A DNA stretch of 11,219 nt. Origin: Nephromyces sp. MM_2019. Taxonomy: Eukaryota > Apicomplexa > Aconoidasida > Nephromycida. The stretch is from contig JADHZB010001151.1 in NCBI GenBank assembly GCA_015657535.1, forward strand, positions 1-11,219, in the 5' to 3' direction. Position numbers and translations under genes: made by a program. Positions 8,529-11,219 of this stretch are shown here, in pieces; positions within the stretch are counted from its first letter, which is position 1; each line of letters starts with the position of its first letter. The notes under the pieces are model-generated. The model was not told where the DNA came from. It was given only the letters and a program-made list of their open reading frames with translations, and ran no database searches.

Positions 8529-9585
8529 ATGGAGGAAACTGCCATTAGAAGAGACGGTGAATCTTCAGAGGAGAAAATGACGGAGCAACCGCTGTCAGGT
8601 AGGAGGGAGAGGGCTGATTTGAAGGATTAAGAGTGTGTGTGTGGGAGCTGCTTTGAAGGATCACGAGAGTTTGTGTATGTGCTTATCTGTCAGTATATGT
8701 ACACCCCCAGAATACTTCTTTTATGTATATTCTTCATTTTTTTGACGTTCCAGAAATTTCGTTGGTTTCTTTTATGAAGAAAATGCTTTTTTGTTAAATG
8801 AAACAGAGAGATTGCAACTTCCTTTTTCATCTACTTTTTTTGCAGACAAGCAGCGTTTTGTGAACAAATTGAATAAGGTTATACTAAGCCCTAGTGGAAC
8901 CTTCAAATTTGTTCTCATTCATCTTCCTGAGTATAACGAATATGTTATCAGAGGAAATGTCGGCTACTCGTTTCATTTTGAGCTTGCTGAGCCTTACATA
9001 AGGATGCTCACTTTAAAAGGGATTAAAGGAGGTGTGTGTGCGTGTGTTGGTTCGTGGGTGTGTATGTGGGCATCTTGATTTGTGAGGGTGTGTTGGCGTA
9101 CGGGTATGTGAATTTGTGGACGCGTGGGTATGTGTTGGTGAATTTTTGTGCGTTTGCGACCAGCTATGTGTGTGACTAGCTGTGCTTGTACGTGTGTGTG
9201 TTCGCTTACATTCCCACCTGTTCAGCAACCTGCCCCACTCATTCCTTTCTTTACAGTGGTGGTGGGGGGGGGGTTTATGGATCATGTACCCCCCTCATAT
9301 CTGAAGATTTACGGTAGAAGCATGGCTTACGGCCGAGTCACTACAGTCGATTTGAAGGCTCTACTACGCAGAAAGCTGAAAGGCTATCGAATCTGTCAAT
9401 TTGTGCCGAAACGTAAATTGAATAATAAACATAACGACGATGAAGAAGAGGAAGAAGAGGAAGAACAGGAAGAAGAGGAAGAAAAGGAAGAAAAGGAAGA
9501 AAAGGAAGAAAAGGAAGAAAAGGAAGAAAAGGAAGAAAAGGAAGAAAAGGAAGAAAAGGAAGAAAAGGAAGAGGAGAAGGAATAA
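8529..9585 (+). CDS. PHPT1: Protein-histidine phosphatase, PHPT1/janus family, with acidic repeat tail
   Basis: Exons 8529-8598, 8846-9031 and 9257-9585 join in phase 1 at both junctions (acceptors CTTTTTTTGCAG and CCTTTCTTTACAG; second intron GT-rich), giving 194 residues. Members of the family remove phosphate from histidine in proteins. Core motifs are in order: GTFKFVLIHL near residue 41, then IRGNVGYSFHFE, GGGFMDH (89-95) and IYGRSMAYG (103-111). They match human GVFKYVLIRV, VRGYKWAEYH, GGGRISH and VYGYSMAYG. The arginine (59) and candidate catalytic histidine (67) are eight residues apart, as for human R45 and H53; Lys44 matches K21. Unusual for a family of about 125 residues, the core is followed by a basic linker (VPKRKLNNKH) and an acidic tail of about 49 residues, mostly a Glu-Glu-Lys repeat. 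Two stops (TAA TAG) end it, yet the same frame stays open and acidic to 9750. The start is the first in-frame ATG. Confidence 0.88.
9478..9567 (+). repeat. Coding 9-bp minisatellite (Glu-Glu-Lys repeat)
   Basis: Ten consecutive copies of gaagaaaag, nearly all perfect, encode Glu-Glu-Lys in the tail of the histidine phosphatase. Units of 9 bp preserve the frame when copy number changes, so length is likely to vary between strains. GA-rich sequence continues to about 9640. Confidence 0.9.
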
Positions 9586-9957
9586 TAGGGAAAAGAGGAA
9601 GAAGATCAAGAAGATCAACAAGAAGAGGAAGAAGAAGATGTGAAGTTTGCTAAGAAGACGTCAAGAAAGGCAAATAGAAATGAAGAGCTTAGAGGCTCCC
9701 CATTAGCAACTTCAAGTATACTCATATGCTCGCAGAATGTGTTTCATGTTTAGAGACACACACGGCAACACACAACAACAAACAGCCACGCACACAGCCA
9801 CACATAGAGCCAAACGCACAGCGATAAAGACAGCGAACATTTTGCATGGAAAAGCAGGCTCTCCACTGAGTTGAGGTTGAAACGCTACTGTAAGCAACAC
9901 ACTGCTTTTACTGCATAGCTGGTGAAAGCTTAGCAATCTTTTTCCCTCTTCATATCT
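9586..9957. other. 3' flank of the phosphatase gene and spacer
   Basis: The first part (9589-9750) is open in the phosphatase frame after the double stop, acidic at first (about 9595-9640) and then mixed. A CA-rich stretch lies at 9755-9815. On the minus strand 9963-9832 is open and ends at a GT-rich donor-like site (ATCGCT/GTGCGTTTGG). It contains a short hydrophobic start (MFAVFIA), so a minus-strand exon is conceivable, but no partner exon was found. Confidence 0.35.
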
Positions 9958-10424
9958 ATGCAAAGCGTAGAAAGTTTGAATAACCTCTATACTCTCCGCT
10001 GCTTTCTACATAAATATTCTGTGAAAGCAGGCCTTCTGGATGGAGTATTATGCCTGATCAAAGCTGTGTGTGCGTGCGTGTGTGGCTTCATTTGTGTGTG
10101 CGGGTTTACTTGCGTGTGTGGAATTCTTTGTGTGTATGGCCTCATTTAGTATGGGTCTAAGAGTGTGGGACTCTGCGCGTGGGTCCATGTTTATGTGGAT
10201 ATATCTGGGTGTGCTAGTTAATCCTTGCCTTAATAGGCATTTTATAGGTACGCTTCACAGCAAGTGTGTGTGATTAGTTCTGGTGTTCCATTCATCACAC
10301 TGAGCGCTATCTTAGAGCATAACTGAGAAGAAGAGGCTGAGCATCCATCCACTAAAGTACTGGTCATAACATCATGCTTAGTATCTGTTGCTTATTGCTG
10401 CAGTGTACGTACACTGGAAATTAG
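9958..10424 (+). CDS. Candidate three-exon small protein
   Basis: Exon 1 is 9958-10065, from ATG to a GT-rich donor (AAAGCT/GTGTGTGCGTGCG). A 27-base exon at 10237-10263 lies between TTGCCTTAATAG and GTGTGTGTG, and the final exon 10404-10424 follows TTATTGCTGCAG and ends in TAG. All phases are 0. The product would be 51 residues, starting MQSVESLNNLYTLRCFLHKY with one moderately hydrophobic helix (AGLLDGVLCLIKA). The small middle exon could be skipped without changing frame. No family is recognised. The GT-rich intron on the plus strand supports the orientation. Confidence 0.3.
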
Positions 10425-10618
10425 CAGCACAGAGCATAGCACATCCTCCTAAAGCAATACAATCAAGCTTAAAATCGATTCTCCCTACTATAGATAGGGG
10501 AATGGGGGAGCATACATGCTATATACAAGATTTGGAGCGCATATACACATAAATATGAGGTTTGGAGCACGCACACACACAGACTGAGATCTACAGGACA
10601 CATGCAGATAAACACTAC

Positions 10619-11066
10619 TATTATAAGATTCAACCCTGCCCCTTTCTCATCTTCTAAGAACTGTTTTACACTAGGGATCAAGGCGGACACACACCAAGTT
10701 TTTCCTGCAATAAAATTTTCCTCTGCATCAGCTTCCTTAGTGTTAAATGCTGAGGCAAAGACGGTAGCAAGAACGACCCATACACGCACACAGAAGCACA
10801 CACACAAAAAGCCGTGTGTGAAAGAGTAAGGCACACAAAGAAAAGAACCTCCTACGAAAAAATGGGCGCATAAACATGGAAAACATCAAAAATCAATCAT
10901 CTCCAGAACGAAACAGATACACAAATGGAATGTGCCCATTTGCACAAGCACACACACAGAGAAACAGAGAGAGAAGACAACACACACAGAAAGACAAAAT
11001 AACGCACACACACTCACACACACAACTAAATGCATAGAAAATGAGCGAACTCAGGGCACCAAACAT
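10619..11066 (-). CDS. Candidate secreted or membrane-anchored protein, three exons
   Basis: Exons in translation order are 11066-11022, 10851-10806 and 10749 to about 10619. The acceptors CCCATTTTTTCGTAG and TCTTTGCCTCAG are good, and the intervening introns start GT-rich on the sense strand. Phases 0 and 1 join. The first two exons give a long hydrophobic start (MFGALSSLIFYAF, then EVLFFVCLTLSHTAFS) suggesting a signal peptide or anchor. The third gives a mostly acidic domain (FNTKEADAEENFIAGKTW, then VKQFLEDEKGAG). The end is uncertain: a GTAGTG donor at 10618 or read-through to a stop at 10469 are both possible. The first exon could begin at the acceptor at 11080, leaving an upstream exon. 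Family not recognised. Confidence 0.33.
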
Positions 11067-11120
11067 TGAAATTGTGTCCGCTAGACAATATACATAAAAA
11101 TCAATAAAAAACACAAGGAG

Positions 11121-11219
11121 GCTACACACACAAGTAGGCTACACACACAAGTAGGCTACACACACAAGTAGGCTACACACACAAGTAGGCTACACACACA
11201 AGTAGGCTACACACACAAG
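11121..11219. repeat. Perfect 17-bp tandem array at right edge
   Basis: The unit gctacacacacaagtag repeats without change from 11121 to the end of the window, five full copies and most of a sixth, so the array continues beyond it. The CA core resembles the local simple sequence, but perfect identity points to recent expansion. Confidence 0.95.

Noticed and set aside
9364..9621. Phe/Leu-rich minus-strand ORF
   Set aside because: It is the antisense of the GA repeat; the hydrophobicity comes only from base composition.
9440..9643. ORF of repeated Lys-Lys-Arg on the plus strand
   Set aside because: It is the shifted frame of the GA-rich acidic tail of the phosphatase and has no independent start or splice support.
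6698..9750. Ciliate-type genetic code with TAA and TAG read as Gln
   Set aside because: L40 ends at TAA at precisely its conserved last residue, and the conserved exons contain no in-frame TAA or TAG.
9712..9963. Minus-strand ORF upstream of the small gene at 9958
   Set aside because: It has a donor-like end but no partner exon, and its Cys/Val-rich part is GT-rich simple sequence.
11121..11219. CRISPR-like array
   Set aside because: The units are contiguous 17-mers without spacers, in a eukaryotic sequence.
1..11219. tRNA, rRNA, transposon or viral genes
   Set aside because: No cloverleaf-like segment, rRNA-like sequence, transposase or reverse transcriptase motif, or terminal repeat was seen on either strand.

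Overview
This is nuclear DNA of a unicellular eukaryote. Conserved proteins appear only after removing GT-AG introns, genes lie on both strands a few hundred bases apart, and there are no operons or bacterial signals. Many introns share one style. They open with GT and continue as a degenerate (GT)n stretch on the sense strand, and they often end in a pyrimidine-rich run before AG. GT-rich stretches on the plus strand therefore tend to mark introns of plus-strand genes, and CA-rich stretches those of minus-strand genes. I used this together with splice phase to assemble the models. The L40 tail ending in KKKLK and the general look would fit an alveolate such as an apicomplexan relative, but that is a guess; I could not identify the species.

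Two genes are identified with confidence. On the minus strand (6698-7924) is a ubiquitin-ribosomal protein L40 fusion. Its ubiquitin is exactly 76 residues long but strongly diverged. It is divergent, across about 600 bases, from a plus-strand gene (8529-9585) for a protein-histidine phosphatase of the PHPT1/janus family, which carries a long acidic Glu/Lys tail made of a 9-bp tandem repeat.

The left quarter (15-2801, minus) is the first seven coding exons of a large membrane protein. It has a signal-like start, a cysteine-rich outer region and at least three membrane segments, and it runs off the left edge. All six splice junctions agree in phase. Smaller genes of unknown function are modelled at 2830-3548 (+), 3720-4415 (-), 4841-5541 (+), 5584-6013 (+), 9958-10424 (+) and 10619-11066 (-). 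Their support is the chaining of splice sites in phase, so confidence is moderate to low.

The rest is simple-sequence DNA: a G-rich degenerate minisatellite inside an intron near 5071-5500, CA-rich spacers, a 16-bp triplicate in the divergent promoter region, and a perfect 17-bp tandem array at the right edge. I found no mobile element, CRISPR array, rRNA or tRNA, and no clear multi-gene system. The most interesting items are the degenerate ubiquitin, the acidic-tailed histidine phosphatase and the strand-specific GT-rich intron pattern.
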